In this document: positions 7,350 through 16,187 of the stretch, piece after piece
How positions within the stretch are numbered: the first letter of the stretch is position 1
Layout of the letters: every line of letters starts with the position of its first letter
NCBI RefSeq assembly: GCF_007754155.1
Contig: NZ_CP037423.1
Location: 8,180,938 to 8,244,937, forward strand
Reading direction: 5' to 3'
DNA length: 64,000 nt
DNA from: Stieleria neptunia
GTDB lineage: Bacteria; Planctomycetota; Planctomycetia; Pirellulales; Pirellulaceae
Position numbers and translations under genes: made by a program
The notes under the pieces: generated by a model
Seen by the model: only the letters and a program-made list of their open reading frames with translations
Database searches by the model: none
What the model was told of the DNA's origin: nothing

Positions 7350-7440
7350 GAGGAACGGCGGCGATCACACGGCGGCGACGAGAGATCACCCACTCCAACC
7401 AACTTGACTTCGCCGCTCGTTGTGCATCGCTTGGTTCGGC
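7350..7440 (-). other. attC site 11
   Basis: 91 bp; left core gaggaac, right core gttcggc, mirroring gccgaac at 9570 across the inserted IS element. Confidence 0.85.
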
Positions 7441-7935
7441 ACGCCAAGTTAAGTTTGACGACGCAAGGCAATCGTTATGGCAACACGAATCCAAGTTCAC
7501 TAGCCATCACCTGACAGGATTGTGCATCAGAAAAAGACGAAACGTGACCAAATTTCTGTTCGGCCAGAGAAAGAAGACTTAGCAGTTGATCAAGCGTAAC
7601 GTCCGCCAGATTGGTGTACCGAATCAGAGCGTTCGTCTCGCCATCCGGCAAAACAACGCCAACCCATGGACGCGGATCAAACCGGGAGAAAACAACCAGT
7701 GGTTCGCTCCATCCTCCGAATGTTGCATATCGACCGTTTTCCCCACCCCCATGCCCTCCAAGAAAAATGCCGAAAATCCAAGGCCCATGAGATGGGTCGG
7801 AATGCTGACGAATTGTTGCCATCGTCCGTCGCAAAAGTTCAACCACATCTTCAGCGGTCTCCAACTCAGGGACAATGTAATCGTGCTCTACCCGATTCCG
7901 TTTGCCGATTGCGCGGGCCAAGACTCGCGACGTTA

Positions 7936-9127
7936 AGCACGTGAGCATGTGTAGTTCATGGAAATTGGCAAGGCTTTTGCAGGTTTGTCACGATGGGCGC
8001 GGTTCGTTCTTTTGCTAGCTAATTGTCCGGTCGTCGGACGGGCCTGGCAAGGTCGGTGCCTCCCGACAATCACGGGAGACTTACCATGGCAAGACCTGCA
8101 ACCGTTTTCGCGAAAATCACGAACCAGCAGCAACGTGACCGTCTGATTGAGCTTTGGAAACAGCATCCAAACCATTACACACGAATACGGGCACACGCGA
8201 TTCTTCTGAGCGATGCTCAATACGAAATTGAGCAGATCGTCGATATTCTTAGTGTCAGTAGAGACAGCGTGCGAGCTTGGATCAAACACTTTGAACAAGA
8301 CGGACCAGACGCCCTGCTGGACGAAAAGCGACCAGGCGGACCGAGGAAGCTCAATGAACAGGAAGAGCAAATCCTCAAAGATTTGTTGCGGCAATTTCCC
8401 TCCCGGCCTGCCACAGTCCTGTCGCGTTTGCGAACACGGACCGGCAAATCGATCAGCCGACATTCGCTGCGTCGTTACGCCCGACGATTCAATTTGAGCT
8501 GGAAGCGGTTTCGGCGCAGCCTGCGGAAAAAACGAGACGAAAAGGCTTTCCGGTTGGCTCAAGAGGAACTCGCCGAGTTGCTCAATGAACCTGAACTGGA
8601 TGTCGTATACTTTGACGAAGCGGGATTTTCGCTTAAGGGCGTGGTGCCATACGGATGGCTTCCCATCGGCGAACGGACCGATGTGCCAGTCACCGGCGCC
8701 CATGGGGCGACGGTTCAGGCACTTGGCTTTGAGCATCAAGATGGAACCACCCATACCTATCTTCACAAAGGGTACGTCAACACGCAAACGGTCATTGAAA
8801 TCATGGATGATTTTTGTGAGACGATTGACCAAACAACGGTGGTCATCCTCGACAATGCATCTTGCCACACCAGCGGAGCTTTTGAAGCATCGATCGAACG
8901 CTGGGCAGAGCGTGGGCTGCTGGTTTATCATCTTCCGCCGTATAGTCCCGAACTGAATTCGATCGAGCGACTATGGAGGCAACTAAAGTATCAACAAATG
9001 CCCGCCACGGCCTGGGAACGATTCAAAACCTTGTTACAAACGCTGACGACGAAGCTATGCGAAATCGGTGAGGTAACCTACATGCCATCACTTGAAAGTT
9101 ATGCCGAATAACTCGTGCTGACGTGCT
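7936..9127 (+). mobile_element. IS630-family insertion sequence
   Basis: 1192 bp. The ends are imperfect inverted repeats beginning AGCACGTGAGCATG on the left and AGCACGTCAGCACG on the right (read inward). The element is flanked by TA at 7934-7935 and 9128-9129, the target and duplication of IS630/Tc1-type elements. It carries one intact transposase gene and interrupts the minus-strand cassette gene at 7475-9502. Confidence 0.85.
8086..9111 (+). CDS. IS630-family transposase
   Basis: ATG at 8086-8088, 341 aa, complete. The N-terminal helix-turn-helix is of the Rhodopirellula-like IS630 type (QIVDILSVSRDSVRAWIKHF). The DDE catalytic core shows ELDVVYFDEAGFSLKG, then QTTVVILDNASCHTSG, and finally YHLPPYSPELNSIERLWRQL, with D, D and E in place. 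It cuts and pastes the element at TA dinucleotides. With intact ends and gene, the element may be active. An earlier in-frame start at 8023 is less likely because the family normally begins near MARP. Confidence 0.9.
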   Translation: MARPATVFAKITNQQQRDRLIELWKQHPNHYTRIRAHAILLSDAQYEIEQIVDILSVSRDSVRAWIKHFEQDGPDALLDEKRPGGPRKLNEQEEQILKDLLRQFPSRPATVLSRLRTRTGKSISRHSLRRYARRFNLSWKRFRRSLRKKRDEKAFRLAQEELAELLNEPELDVVYFDEAGFSLKGVVPYGWLPIGERTDVPVTGAHGATVQALGFEHQDGTTHTYLHKGYVNTQTVIEIMDDFCETIDQTTVVILDNASCHTSGAFEASIERWAERGLLVYHLPPYSPELNSIERLWRQLKYQQMPATAWERFKTLLQTLTTKLCEIGEVTYMPSLESYAE

Positions 9128-9569
9128 TAGTTCGTCTATAACGCCCCGTCGCATAAGAAATTCTGCTTTTTGCTTCGGCGATCCCGGAGGGTTCTTGCAG
9201 AGTTCACCCAAATCGCGTGCAACGTACCAATCAACCAAGCAGGCTAAAGCACGCCGGGCGTTCAGCATCGCATTTGTGCAGAGTTTTCCGCATTCCAAAG
9301 TATCAGTTTCAACGCCGGCACGATTCACCTCCTGAATCGACCATGACAGCGGGTTGTCAGGACCATCGCCCGGCGGTTCTACCACGACGCCCTGACCGTA
9401 CCGGCCAGAAATAGATTCAATGGCGTCGAACAGGTCATCTGCTGACGCGGACTCAAATTCACATTTCGCAGTTAACTGTTTCTGAGGCACGGCTGGCGTC
9501 ACGAATCGGGAACAAAAAAAGTGTGTTCGGTCAAGGACAACGCCGAATCAACGAAGGTTCGTTCAGGCG

Positions 9570-9662
9570 GCCGAACGTTGGCGATATCCGAGCAGCGGTT
9601 AACGACATTGCGATGGCCAAACCAACCTGACTCCGCCGCTTCGGATCATCGCGTGGTTATCG
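9570..9662 (-). other. attC site 12
   Basis: 93 bp; left core gccgaac, right core gttatcg, mirroring cgataac at 10199. Confidence 0.85.
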
Positions 9663-10187
9663 CTTGTCTTTCGCCTCTTGAAGTTTGGTCAGTCGTTCCG
9701 TTAAGTAGGCGAGACATTTCGTGTTGAGATCACTGGAGCTATCTTTGGCCAATTCTCGTGCGACGGAAGAAAGCGACTCGGTGACTGCAAGTATCCGTAG
9801 TTGCTTAAGCGTGAGTCCTTTGTGTTTTGTGATCCAGTCTTTTGCGTTAGATTGGGTAATCGCATGGTGATCCTTGAACGCCCCAGGCCACGTGCCCTCG
9901 ATTTGGCGTTGAATCAGTAAGAATGCAACATCGCCAACGTTTGGTTTGTAGATGGCCCATCCCCGCCTTGTCTTCGTCATGACGGTTGGGTTGCGAAATA
10001 CTTCGTAATTCGCCTCTGTCTCGTCGTCCAACCGTGCCGCCAGCGCTGGGAAAGCGTCGACACCGCGTTCGGCCAGCGAGTCGTATGCAGCGGATGCTGA
10101 GGCAGCGTCGTCGGACGCAAGTCGTGTAACCAACTCGTCATCGGCTTGCGCGATGGCAAAGCAGAAAAAGATTGCTAGTGCTGTCAT
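9657..10187 (-). CDS. Secreted hypothetical cassette protein
   Basis: ATG at 10185-10187, about 176 aa, with a signal peptide (MTALAIFFCFAIAQA before DDELV). The mature part begins with helical, HEAT-like text (SASAAYDSLAERGVDAFPAL, then AARLDDETEANYE) and continues with VGDVAFLLIQRQIEG. Similar exported proteins of unknown role are common in planctomycetes. The stop lies in the right core of attC 12. A longer start at 10217 would cut into attC 13 and is rejected. Confidence 0.65.
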   Translation of the reverse strand: MTALAIFFCFAIAQADDELVTRLASDDAASASAAYDSLAERGVDAFPALAARLDDETEANYEVFRNPTVMTKTRRGWAIYKPNVGDVAFLLIQRQIEGTWPGAFKDHHAITQSNAKDWITKHKGLTLKQLRILAVTESLSSVARELAKDSSSDLNTKCLAYLTERLTKLQEAKDKR

Positions 10188-10198
10188 ATTTCTTCGTG

Positions 10199-10289
10199 CG
10201 ATAACGACCGCGATCACCCAGTCGCGGCGATAGATTGTCCATTGTCAAAAACGCCGACGCCGCGACTTGGGTGCATCGCCTGGTTCGCC
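10199..10289 (-). other. attC site 13
   Basis: 91 bp; left core cgataac, right core gttcgcc, mirroring ggcgaac at 10749. Confidence 0.85.
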
Positions 10290-10313
10290 GCTTCTTCGCA
10301 CCCCGATGGAACG

Positions 10314-10706
10314 TCACAAGGCGGAACCATCAGTATCGTGCGATTCCCTTTCCGGTTCAACAACGATCATACGAATTGCCTTAGCACGCACCATAAAGCG
10401 TCGCCCATCCTCGTCTTCCAGGATCACCATGCCGTTTAGTTCATACGGCAAGTGTGTCTTGATGCTTTCGGTATTCGTAAACCCTACGAACCGTACACGA
10501 TCGAATGTCTCGGAACCGGTCATGTGAACGGTTGCCCAAGTGTTCTTCTTTAGCACCCCGCGAACGGACATCGTATCTGGTTTCGCGCCGCCACTGTTGA
10601 TGCGAGACAATACCGTGAAAAAGATCGCAAGTGCCATCACGCCCAAAACGATACACAGCACACCGACGCCCAGTGTGCTGAACATCTCGATGGCAGTGCG
10701 ACTCAT
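10314..10706 (-). CDS. Single-span membrane cassette protein
   Basis: ATG at 10704-10706, 130 aa. One strong hydrophobic segment (residues about 10-33, LGVGVLCIVLGVMALAIFFT) is followed by a soluble domain with GVLKKNTWATVHMTGSETF, then DRVRFVGFTN and ELNGMVILEDEDGRRFMV. The soluble part resembles a small beta-rich domain. No family is recognised. Confidence 0.6.
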   Translation of the reverse strand: MSRTAIEMFSTLGVGVLCIVLGVMALAIFFTVLSRINSGGAKPDTMSVRGVLKKNTWATVHMTGSETFDRVRFVGFTNTESIKTHLPYELNGMVILEDEDGRRFMVRAKAIRMIVVEPERESHDTDGSAL

Positions 10707-10748
10707 GTAGTGCTTCTCACGTCAGGTCTATAGATGCTGTTGTCAGTC

Positions 10749-10840
10749 GGCGAACGCCCGGGATCAGCGGGCGGCGGGAGCTGACACTAATCCCACCAGA
10801 AACTGCACCACCGCCGCTCCGTTGCATCCCTTGGTTCGTC
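10749..10840 (-). other. attC site 14
   Basis: 92 bp; left core ggcgaac, right core gttcgtc, mirroring gacgaac at 11288. Confidence 0.85.
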
Positions 10841-10852
10841 GTCAGTTGTCAG

Positions 10853-11203
10853 CTAATTCTTGGGACGCATCGACACAAGAAGATCAACGATCTTGTCATG
10901 ATTCTCGAGTCGTGTTGAAATCACGAGCGAAGCATTTTGCGGATATGGAGCCATTGTCGAATCGCCGCTACCCGGTTTCCAGTCCGATGGAGACACTGAG
11001 GCCTGAATCAGTCGCATCAGTACCGATGGATCATATTCCTTCTCGGACGTCCACACGGGAAGATCACTAACCTTGTAAACCCTTGTCTGAGTTTGCTTTG
11101 CTTTCTCTACCACGCTATCGGAAGCAATTGAGTCCCGCTGAATCGCGAAAACCGTTAGCCCAAGTACTAGGATTACCGATGGCAGAACTGTGGGCAGTCT
11201 CAT
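10853..11203 (-). CDS. Secreted cassette protein with secretin-like short domain
   Basis: ATG at 11201-11203, 116 aa, signal peptide at residues 1-27 (VLPSVILVLGLTVFA). The mature domain reads VYKVSDLPVW, then LMRLIQASVSPSDWKPGSGD, STMAPYPQNASLVIST and HDKIVDLLVSM. This matches the layout of the 1379-1951 protein (D-L...I...I.P..W...GG.G.M.P.....V.....H..I.D.L), so the array holds two diverged members of one exported family, one anchored and one secreted. Function unknown. Confidence 0.65.
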   Translation of the reverse strand: MRLPTVLPSVILVLGLTVFAIQRDSIASDSVVEKAKQTQTRVYKVSDLPVWTSEKEYDPSVLMRLIQASVSPSDWKPGSGDSTMAPYPQNASLVISTRLENHDKIVDLLVSMRPKN

Positions 11204-11287
11204 GATTCAATCCTTCGTTGGTGTGTGAGAAAGTGATTCCGCGGTCAGGGTATCGCATCACACATCTGGGGCCAATAGTGATCAGTC

Positions 11288-11377
11288 GACGAACGTCCGC
11301 CGTCACCTGGCACGAGCGGAAACACTTGAACTCAAAACAGACTCGATCGAGTGCTCAGGTGCACGGCATTGTTCCTC
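11288..11377 (-). other. attC site 15 (type A cassette, copy 2)
   Basis: 90 bp; left core gacgaac, right core gttcctc, mirroring gaggaac at 11822. Confidence 0.9.
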
Positions 11378-11821
11378 GATTCTCGTCTTGTGCTCGGCGG
11401 CAGCGTTGAATGCGACCGAGGCAAGAGGATACCGCGGCGAGACAGACGAGGCAAATTTTTGTTTGCCAAACGAGCGGCGTGAACGTAGCGGAACCACACA
11501 GCGGTGGATCGCCACGAAAAACACGAGAAGACACGAAAAGAGAACAGGCATGGTGGCACGTTGAGATCTTGACGGGCAATCCATCGGGATCACAGCACAG
11601 GTCCGTCGTGGCGCGGACCAAGTCTCCCATTTGCGTCAGCCAAGAGGCCGTGACGATCCAAAGCAATCGGCCAAAACGTGCGGCAACGATCAATCGACCG
11701 AAACCGTCCGACGCCGAAAGCTCAACGCGGTGTGCACGCGATGGAATAGTGCGACACTCAGACAATCGGCCCAGTAAATCCGGCAAGTTAGACTGATGCC
11801 TGGAACTGCCTCGCTGCTTAC
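11288..11821 (-). repeat. Type A gene-less cassette, copy 2
   Basis: 534 bp, close copy of 6816-7349 and 14998-15530. A long minus frame (11840 to 11355) is open here only because a stop seen in the other copies is missing, so it is not taken as a gene. Confidence 0.75.
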
Positions 11822-11911
11822 GAGGAACGTCCGCCGTCACCTGGCACGAGCGGAAACACTTGATCTCAAAACAGACTCGATCGAGTGCTCAGGTGCACGG
11901 CTTTGTTCCTC
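11822..11911 (-). other. attC site 16 (type B cassette, copy 1)
   Basis: 90 bp; left core gaggaac, right core gttcctc, mirroring gaggaac at 12331. Confidence 0.9.
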
Positions 11912-12330
11912 GATTCTGACTGTCTTCGTATTGCTCGGGCACGTCGTGTGACGCGGGCCGGCGGACTCAGGATAGCGTGACAGATCTGCCGAGGCAAATT
12001 CTTGTGTGATAGAAAAATGTTTCAACGCGAAGTATCAATGAACGCGGAACGCAGCTTTGTGTCAGCGCCGGCACAAAGATTTCGAAGCGGCTTTGTGGTC
12101 GACCACACGTCAGGTCCGTTGCGGCGGGCACTACCGCTGCCAATTCTCATCAGGCGACGTCGCGACCCAAAGCGAGATGGAACGTCATGCGGCATCGATC
12201 AAGCGAGCGAAACCATCCGTCGCCCGCAGTTCAACGATGCATGCGCCCACCGAAAGAGCGACACGTTCGGGCAATCTGTCCAGTAAATCCGTCAATACAA
12301 ATCGACGTCTGGAGTCGTCTCGGTCTTTAC
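11822..12330 (-). repeat. Type B gene-less cassette, copy 1
   Basis: 509 bp; copies at 13074-13582 (509 bp) and 14488-14997 (510 bp). A plus-strand 94-codon frame (12002-12286) is open in all three copies, but by eye most differences between copies 1 and 2 change the amino acid and the changes show no third-position excess, so it does not behave as a coding gene. The half next to the upper core is homologous to type A. Confidence 0.75.
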
Positions 12331-12421
12331 GAGGAACGGTCAGCGATATCCGGGTCGCGACGACAAGAATTGTAAGTCTTGAATCAACTCGAACGCGACT
12401 CCGGATCATCGCGTTGTTAGC
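12331..12421 (-). other. attC site 17
   Basis: 91 bp; left core gaggaac, right core gttagcc, mirroring ggctaac at 13074. Confidence 0.85.
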
Positions 12422-13058
12422 CGTCTGCATTGTCGATGCCCTTGCGAAACCACGCACCAAACGGCAGCAATTCCATTTTATTCTTGTCTCTGCGAATGTC
12501 TCTCAATATGGGATCTTCAAACCATTCGTATGTGCCTGGATAGCAACGCGAGTAGTCAAAATATATCCAACTTGAGTTTCTATCGTAGGATCCATAACAG
12601 TGAACTATCGTTTGACAGCCGAGAGAATCAAGCGTGGGCTCACCGAATCGGGACACGATCTCCGACATAGTATGATCAGCCATCATGAAATTTCGATCGA
12701 GTGCACCTTTCAGTTTATCGAATTCTTGGTCAGTCAGCATGTGTTCGGGCGTGTAACATCCCACTCGATACGCTGCCTGGGCGTATGCGGATGCTATTTC
12801 GCTGCTGAAACGGTCAGGGATAGGGATACTTAGATGCTGGTCAAAGAATTGACCGTAGACTCGCATTGGACCACGCAGCATTCCTTCGACCAAGCGAGCA
12901 AAGTCAGTCTCGCGTTCATTAATCCAACAGATCTGCCATATGATTTGGGAAAAGAAACTATCGGCTGTTCGACCCTCGCAGCCGTACTGGTTAGGCCGGT
13001 GAAGGGAGTCGCGAAGTTGAGCAATTGTGATTTCACGAAATTCTTCAAGAGTTCGCAT
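12417..13058 (-). CDS. Hypothetical soluble cassette protein
   Basis: ATG at 13056-13058, 213 aa, one of the largest intact cassette genes. Text includes MRTLEEFREITIAQLRDSLH, ADSFFSQIIWQICWINERET and a C-terminal EWFEDPILRDIRRDKNKME. No signal peptide or membrane span. No family recognised. The gene fills its cassette, with the stop inside the attC 17 right core. The region is lower in GC than the flanks, suggesting capture from a different genome. Confidence 0.65.
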   Translation of the reverse strand: MRTLEEFREITIAQLRDSLHRPNQYGCEGRTADSFFSQIIWQICWINERETDFARLVEGMLRGPMRVYGQFFDQHLSIPIPDRFSSEIASAYAQAAYRVGCYTPEHMLTDQEFDKLKGALDRNFMMADHTMSEIVSRFGEPTLDSLGCQTIVHCYGSYDRNSSWIYFDYSRCYPGTYEWFEDPILRDIRRDKNKMELLPFGAWFRKGIDNADG

Positions 13059-13073
13059 TCGCTGAGCTCCATC

Positions 13074-13163
13074 GGCTAACGTCCGCCGTCACCTGGCACG
13101 AGCGGAAACACTTGAACTCAAAACAGACTCGATCGAGTGCTCAGGTGCACGGCATTGTTCCTC
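13074..13163 (-). other. attC site 18 (type B cassette, copy 2)
   Basis: 90 bp; left core ggctaac, right core gttcctc, mirroring gaggaac at 13583. Confidence 0.9.
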
Positions 13164-13582
13164 GATTCTGACTGTCTTCGTATTGCTCGGGCACGTCGTG
13201 TGACGCGGGCCGGCGGACTCAGGATAGCGTGACAGATCTGCCGAGGCAAATTCTTGTGTGATAGCAAAATGTTTCAACGCGAAGCATCAATGAACGCGGA
13301 ATGCAGCTTTGCGTCAGCGTCGGCACAGAGCTGCCGAAGCGGCTTTGTGGTCGACCACACGTCAGGTCCGTTGCGGCGGGTACTACCGCTGCCAATTCTC
13401 ATCAGGCGACGTCGCGACCCAAAGCGAGATGGAACGTCATGCGGCATCGATCAATCGAGCGAAACAATCCGACTTCGGCAGTTCAACGATGCAAGCGCCC
13501 ACCAAAAGAGCGAGACGTTCGGGCAATCTGTCCAGTAAATCCGTCACCACTGATCGACGTCTGGAATTGCTTCGCTACTTAC
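13074..13582 (-). repeat. Type B gene-less cassette, copy 2
   Basis: 509 bp, close copy of 11822-12330 and 14488-14997, with the same attC and matching terminal cores. No supported gene inside. Confidence 0.75.
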
Positions 13583-13674
13583 GAGGAACGGAAAGGATCA
13601 CGCGGTCGGCGCGAGAGATCATCCACTTCAATCAAACCGGACTCGCCGACTCGTCGTGCATCCGATGGTTATGC
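13583..13674 (-). other. attC site 19
   Basis: 92 bp; left core gaggaac, right core gttatgc, mirroring gcataac at 14058. Confidence 0.85.
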
Positions 13675-13689
13675 GTCAGTCCGGCTCAA

Positions 13690-14040
13690 TTACTCGGAGC
13701 TTGAGATGCGCGTGGTTTCGGCTGCTGCTTTCCCGGCGTTTGTGAGTTCGTAGTGTCCACCCTTGTGTCCCTCATTTGAAATGTAACCACGTGCCTCCAA
13801 CGAGTTGATCGCTGAAATCCAAGCATCTACGGTTGCTGGTCTCTGGTCGGGTACCAGGTCATTGCCGTCGACCTCGACGATCAGGACTTTGTCAATGTTC
13901 GACCAAACGACTAGCGAATCATCCAGATCAGCAGATTGCAAAATCAACTTTTCTTCGAGCGTTAGCGGTGACACCGTCAAGCTGCAGCCTTGGATCCCAC
14001 AAGTCACAATGAGAACCAATGTGTAAATTGGTACGCGCAT
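13690..14040 (-). CDS. Cassette-encoded lipoprotein
   Basis: ATG at 14038-14040, 116 aa. The N-terminus MRVPIYTLVLIVTCGIQGCS is a lipoprotein signal peptide with lipobox IQGC. The mature part has LEEKLILQSADLDDSLVVWS and a C-terminal segment SLEARGYISNEGHKGGHYEL followed by TNAGKAAAE, which looks like a winged-helix end ('G.Y.LT..G'). An exported lipoprotein with such a C-terminus is unusual, so the resemblance may be chance. Starts from 14076 would enter attC 20. Confidence 0.65.
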   Translation of the reverse strand: MRVPIYTLVLIVTCGIQGCSLTVSPLTLEEKLILQSADLDDSLVVWSNIDKVLIVEVDGNDLVPDQRPATVDAWISAINSLEARGYISNEGHKGGHYELTNAGKAAAETTRISSSE

Positions 14041-14057
14041 CTTGGGGCTCCAGGTAC

Positions 14058-14148
14058 GCATAACGGCTGTGGTCACCGCGTCGGCGCGAATGACCTGAAC
14101 TCAAAAACAAACTTAACTCGCCGACTGCGGTGCACCACTTGGTTCACG
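14058..14148 (-). other. attC site 20
   Basis: 91 bp; left core gcataac, right core gttcacg, mirroring cgtgaac at 14488. Nearly identical to the sites at 3586 and 5788. Confidence 0.85.
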
Positions 14149-14487
14149 CGTCCGGCCGCGACGACAGTTTGAGCCATCGTCGCTGATTGCCAATGTAGCC
14201 GATTGGAATGGCCAAGGGAAATTTGACATCCCAACCAGCGGTCGGCACATCAGGCGTTGGCTGTCAGTGTTAAATTCGACAGGCGTCGGTTTGTCTTCCT
14301 CGGTCGAGTCGACCGCGCACCTATCGAACCGTGACATCAAATGCGAATCCCAGGAAACAGAGGTTCGATGAGATCAAGAGGGCGCACTTCGAGCGCACCA
14401 ATCAAACCGTGTGTGAATGAGCAACCACAGAGGTCGCAGAGGGACACAGAGAAGAAGTGGGCGCTGTCGTCAGGCGTCGGCTAGCAG
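14058..14487 (-). repeat. 'DWD' cassette family, copy 3 (no repeat insert)
   Basis: 430 bp, 38-40 bp shorter than copies 1 and 2. At the point where those carry the TACTCG element, this copy has only CAGTGTTAAAT between the shared flanks. The conserved reading (VPTAGWDVKFPLAIPIGYIG, NQRRWLKLSSRPDA, stop in the attC) is present but preceded by an in-frame TGA, so at most about 34 residues could be made. Contains an AACCACAGAGGTCGCAGAGG stretch near 14418. Confidence 0.6.
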
Positions 14488-14577
14488 CGTGAACGTCCGC
14501 CGTCACCTGGCACGAGCGGAAACACTTGAACTCAAAACAGACTCGATCGAGTGCTCAGGTGCACGGCATTGTTCCTC
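14488..14577 (-). other. attC site 21 (type B cassette, copy 3)
   Basis: 90 bp; left core cgtgaac, right core gttcctc, mirroring gaggaac at 14998. Confidence 0.9.
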
Positions 14578-14997
14578 GATTCTGACTGTCTTCATCGTTG
14601 TTCGGGCATGTCGTGTAACGCGGGCCGGCGGACTCAGGATAGCGTGACAGATCTGCCGAGGCAAATTCTTGTGTGATAGCAAAATGTTTCAACGCGAAGC
14701 ATCAATGAACGCGGAATGCAGCTTTGCGTCAGCGCCGGCACAGAGCTGCCGAAGCGGCCTTGTAGTCGACCACACGTCAGGTCCGTTGCGGCGGGTACTA
14801 CCTTTGCCAATTCTCATCAGGCGACGTCGCGACCCAAAGCGAGATGGAACGTCATGCGGCATCGATCAATCGCGCGAAACCATCCGTCGCCCGCAGTTCA
14901 ACGATGCATGCGCCCACCGAAAGAGCGAGACGTTCAGACAATCTGACCAGTAAATCCATCAATACAAATCGACGTCTGGAGTCGTCTCGCTACTTAC
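14488..14997 (-). repeat. Type B gene-less cassette, copy 3
   Basis: 510 bp, close copy of 11822-12330 and 13074-13582; directly followed by a type A cassette, as at 11288-12330. No supported gene inside. Confidence 0.75.
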
Positions 14998-15087
14998 GAG
15001 GAACGTCCGCCGTCACCTGGCACGAGCGGAAAATCTTGAACTCAAAACTGACTCGATCGAGTGCTCAGGTGCACGGCATTGTTCCTC
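14998..15087 (-). other. attC site 22 (type A cassette, copy 3)
   Basis: 90 bp; left core gaggaac, right core gttcctc, mirroring gaggaac at 15531. Confidence 0.9.
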
Positions 15088-15530
15088 GGATCTCGTCGAG
15101 TGCTCGGCGGCAGCGTTGGCTGCGACGGATGCAAGAGGATACCGCGGCGAAACAGACGACGCAAATTTTTGTCCGCGAAACGAGCGGCACGAACTTGGCG
15201 GAACCACACAGCGGTTGATCGCCACGAAAAACACGAGAAGACACGAAAAGAGAACGGGCATGATGGCACGTGGAGAGTTTGACGGGCGATCCATCGGGAC
15301 CGCACGCAGGTCCGTCGCGGCTCGGACCAAGTCTCCGATTTGCGTCAGCCAAGGGGCCGTGACGATCCAAAGCAATCAGACGCAACGTGCGGCATCGATC
15401 AATCGGCCGAATCCGTCCGACGCCGAAAGCTCAACGCGGAAAGCACGCGATGGAAAAGTGCGACGCTCAGACAATCGGCCCAATAAATCCGGCAAGTCAG
15501 ACTGATGCCTGGAACTGCCTCGCTGCTTAC
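14998..15530 (-). repeat. Type A gene-less cassette, copy 3
   Basis: 533 bp, close copy of 6816-7349 and 11288-11821, with a small indel near 15305 that shifts all frames relative to copy 1. No supported gene inside. Confidence 0.75.
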
Positions 15531-15619
15531 GAGGAACGTTCGGGATCAGCGGCGGCGACGGATGATCCTCAACTCTATATCGCCCGACTGCGGCGCTCGA
15601 TTGCATCGGATGGTTCGTC
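15531..15619 (-). other. attC site 23
   Basis: 89 bp; left core gaggaac, right core gttcgtc, mirroring gacgaac at 16099. Confidence 0.85.
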
Positions 15620-15626
15620 GATACAT

Positions 15627-16028
15627 TTAGTTTTCTGATTCCGCTTTCGATTTCCCAGATTCGTTCCGATTCAACGCATCCATCGTCTTTTGGACATCTT
15701 CCTTTTTCCCTCGCAGGATCATCGTTCCTAGTTCCGGCATCACCTGAATATTCAACTCATCCTTTGACGTCGCTCGAGCTGCGATGACGGCATCAGTCAT
15801 CTCATGCGAAACTTTTCGAATTGGTATCCAAATGGGAGTCTTGTTGTCGTTCTTTTCAAGTATCCAAGTGTCACCGGAAATCGCGTCCAGCATGACGATG
15901 GTATCGCCATACGGGAGAAGCGAGAATCGCCCACCATCTGATGGCTCTCGTTGCAATCCTTCATCCGCCATTGCGATGGAGGTGACGGAAAATAGAAAGA
16001 TCAATGTGACCAAACGGAAGGAGTTCAT
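15627..16028 (-). CDS. Secreted hypothetical cassette protein
   Basis: ATG at 16026-16028, 133 aa, signal peptide MNSFRLVTLIFLFSVTSIAM with a mature start at ADEGLQ. The mature part has FSLLPYGDTIVMLDAISGDT, then WILEKNDNKTPIWIPI and MPELGTMILRGKKEDVQKTM. The last element resembles the end of secretin-type short domains ('G.M.L.G...DV...'), so it may be a periplasmic or cell-surface relative of the two other exported cassette proteins. Function unknown. Confidence 0.6.
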   Translation of the reverse strand: MNSFRLVTLIFLFSVTSIAMADEGLQREPSDGGRFSLLPYGDTIVMLDAISGDTWILEKNDNKTPIWIPIRKVSHEMTDAVIAARATSKDELNIQVMPELGTMILRGKKEDVQKTMDALNRNESGKSKAESEN

Positions 16029-16098
16029 CTCTTGCCTCGTATGCACGGAAATTGTTGATTTCTTTTGAACACTTTAGTGGCTCAAGAGTTTCGAATAC

Positions 16099-16187
16099 GA
16101 CGAACGTCAGTTGTCAGCGGGCACGGCCAATGTGGCGACCATTTGTAATCGCGCCTTGCCGTGCTCCGTTGCACGACATGATTATCG
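16099..16187 (-). other. attC site 24 (degenerate right core)
   Basis: 89 bp; left core gacgaac, right core attatcg. The mirror of the next core (cgataac at 16644) would be gttatcg, so the invariant GTT has become ATT. This is the attC of the first cassette. Confidence 0.7.

Larger units (their letters stand above)
7475..9502 (-). pseudogene. Hypothetical cassette gene interrupted by IS630-type element
   Basis: Removing 7936-9127 and one TA copy restores a single minus-strand frame from about 9502 (GTG) to 7475. It reads through AEFLMRRGVIDEL directly into TSRVLARAIGKRNRVEHDY, giving about 277 aa. The N-terminal part has ADDLFDAIESISGRYGQGVV; the C-terminal part has GPWIFGIFLGGHGGGENGRY and LVVFSRFDPRPWVGVVLPD. 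No family is recognised; it looks like a soluble protein. The insertion inactivated an otherwise intact cassette gene, and the undamaged frame suggests it happened recently. Confidence 0.75.

Noticed and set aside
11355..11840. 161 aa minus-strand frame in type A copy 2
   Set aside because: Open only in this copy; the same region in the other two copies is broken by stops and frame changes.
12002..12286. 94 aa plus-strand frame in type B cassettes as a conserved gene
   Set aside because: Open in all three copies, but differences between copies are mostly amino-acid-changing and evenly spread over codon positions, and it runs against the cassette direction.
6816..15087. Regularly spaced near-identical 90 bp repeats as a CRISPR-like array
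   Set aside because: Units are 90 bp, spacing is 430-700 bp and carries genes, and the ends pair as integron cores; no cas genes are present.
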